A stretch of DNA of 64,000 bases. Source: Paulinella micropora (Eukaryota; Cercozoa; Imbricatea; Euglyphida). The notes under the pieces were generated by a model. The model did no database searches. It had not been told where the DNA came from and saw only the letters and a program-made list of their open reading frames with translations. The stretch lies in contig BJOX01000039.1 in NCBI GenBank assembly GCA_009731375.1, forward strand, positions 701,403-765,402. The letters are read 5' to 3'. The translations under genes and the position numbers were made by a program. Below are positions 1-64,000 of the stretch, one piece after another (within the stretch, counting starts at the first letter, position 1; every line of letters starts with the position of its first letter).

Positions 1-57
1 CGCCTTATCATCATCATCAACAACAACAACAAGAAAAAGAAGAACAAGAACAACACC

Positions 58-99
<42 letters not shown>

Positions 100-115
100 G
101 CAGCAGCAGCAGCAG

Positions 116-184
<69 letters not shown>

Positions 185-201
185 GATGTATCTATCTATC
201 C

Positions 202-232
<31 letters not shown>

Positions 233-262
233 CATCCATCCATCTATCTATCCATCTATCCC

Positions 263-296
<34 letters not shown>

Positions 297-368
297 CACC
301 ATCTATATATCTATCTATCTATCTTTCTTTCTATCTATCTACCCATCCATCCATCCATCCATCTATCC

Positions 369-406
<38 letters not shown>

Positions 407-459
407 TTATCTATCCCATCAGGAGAACAAAGGTGCCGTCACAATGAATATCTATCTAC

Positions 460-508
<49 letters not shown>

Positions 509-557
509 CATCTATCTATCTATCTATCTATCCATCCATCCATCCATCCATCCATCC

Positions 558-588
<31 letters not shown>

Positions 589-612
589 CATCCATCCATC
601 CGTCCATCTATC

Positions 613-655
<43 letters not shown>

Positions 656-697
656 TTATCTGTCTATCTATATATCCATCCATCCATCCATCCATCC

Positions 698-736
<39 letters not shown>

Positions 737-753
737 CATCCATCCATCCATCC

Positions 754-785
<32 letters not shown>

Positions 786-791
786 CATCAG
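1..791. repeat. CAA/AAC trinucleotide tract, then TCTA/TCCA tetranucleotides
   Basis: 1-184 is (AAC)n with a CAG patch near 99-115. 186-786 is TCTA/TCCA with one 34-bp decoy copy of the 5' end of exon 1 at 416-449 ([10 protein letters not shown]). Tail of an intron. Confidence 0.95.
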
Positions 792-63600
<62,809 letters not shown>

Positions 63601-63785
63601 GTAACAAAAATAAATAAATAAATAGGTAAATAAATAAATAGTAAGTAGAGTAGATAAATAAAATACAATAAAAAATGTGGGTAAATAAGTAAATAAAAAA
63701 AATGAAAAGAAATGAAATAAAAATTTTACAAAAATAAAACAGAAAAATAAAATAATAATGATAAATGATAACAATAATAATAATA
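63601..63785. repeat. A-rich tract after exon 49
   Basis: AAATA-rich sequence merging into the (TAA)n tail of the minus-strand SINE. Start of intron 49. Confidence 0.85.
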
Positions 63786-64000
63786 GTGCTTCTCTGTCAA
63801 TGGCTGATGCATTTCTGCACATGCGCCTCCATCGTCTCACCCGTGAGGGAGTACGAAGAATTGACGATAAGCTCTAATGACACCCCCGCAAGGGCAGTTC
63901 CAACACTTCCAGACGGGCCGGTATGTTCAATGAAAATACTGGTCCAGAAATAGACCGGTATGTTCAATGAAAATACTGGTGGCACCGACGGGAATCGAAC
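63786..64000 (-). mobile_element. tRNA-derived SINE, copy 4, cut by the window end
   Basis: Reverse complement of copies 1 and 2 from AGCAC through the B box (63991-64000); the A box lies beyond the window. Its tail is (TAA)n on the + strand. Confidence 0.87.

Noticed and set aside
3-181. Polyglutamine-type coding repeat (CAA/CAG)
   Set aside because: No flanking coding sequence; it leads straight into TCTA and lies in the intron before exon 1.

Overview
This is a eukaryotic nuclear window, and almost all of it is simple-sequence and minisatellite DNA. Tetranucleotide tracts (TCTA, GATA, TATG, CATA, CTTA, GTAA), hexanucleotide TATATG, TTA trinucleotides and several longer tandem repeats fill roughly 95% of the bases. 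The many open frames that read as SIYL, YVCM, THTY, LLTY or polyN/polyI are translations of these repeats and not genes.

Reading only the non-repeat islands on the + strand, I recover one gene that runs through the whole window. It has 49 very short exons (30-216 nt, about 3.16 kb of coding sequence, about 1,053 codons), each bounded by AG|...|GT (one by GC), and the codon phases agree across every junction. The protein is a six-cupredoxin multicopper oxidase of the ceruloplasmin/hephaestin/FOX1 ferroxidase type. Domain 1 (its 3' part) lies at 0.8-8.5 kb, domain 2 at 10-17.1 kb, domain 3 at 19.4-29.0 kb, domain 4 at 32.4-41.7 kb, domain 5 at 42.4-54.4 kb and domain 6 at 56.2-61.9 kb. A C-terminal extension of about 160 residues that I do not recognise follows (61.9-63.6 kb). 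The start codon, the signal peptide and the first half of domain 1 lie upstream; the 3' end lies downstream. Type 1 copper ligands (Cys-x4-His-x4-Met) are visible in domains 2, 4 and 6. Trinuclear-site ligands are visible in domain 1 (YHSH) and domain 6 (HTIHSHG and HCH).

The striking feature is the intron architecture. Most exons sit where the flanking repeat changes motif. Upstream introns carry tandem or interspersed copies of the exon's 5' half together with its 3' splice site; downstream introns carry copies of the exon's 3' half together with its 5' splice site. Some copies are inverted and a few lie in a foreign intron up to 30 kb away. Many long introns start with a repeat and end with its reverse complement (GTAA/CTTA, GATA/TCTA, TATG/CATA, TATATG/CATATA), so the transcript could fold into very long intronic hairpins.

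Interspersed elements also sit in the introns: a tRNA-derived SINE with a (TTA)n tail (four copies), a palindromic GC-rich hairpin family (five copies), three MITE-like families, a repeat of about 540 bp (three copies) and a repeat of about 165 bp (five direct copies). Seven N gaps occur, several beside homopolymers. The host cannot be named from the sequence. Six-domain ferroxidases of this kind occur in animals and in algae; the SSR-packed introns suggest an alga, another protist or an invertebrate.
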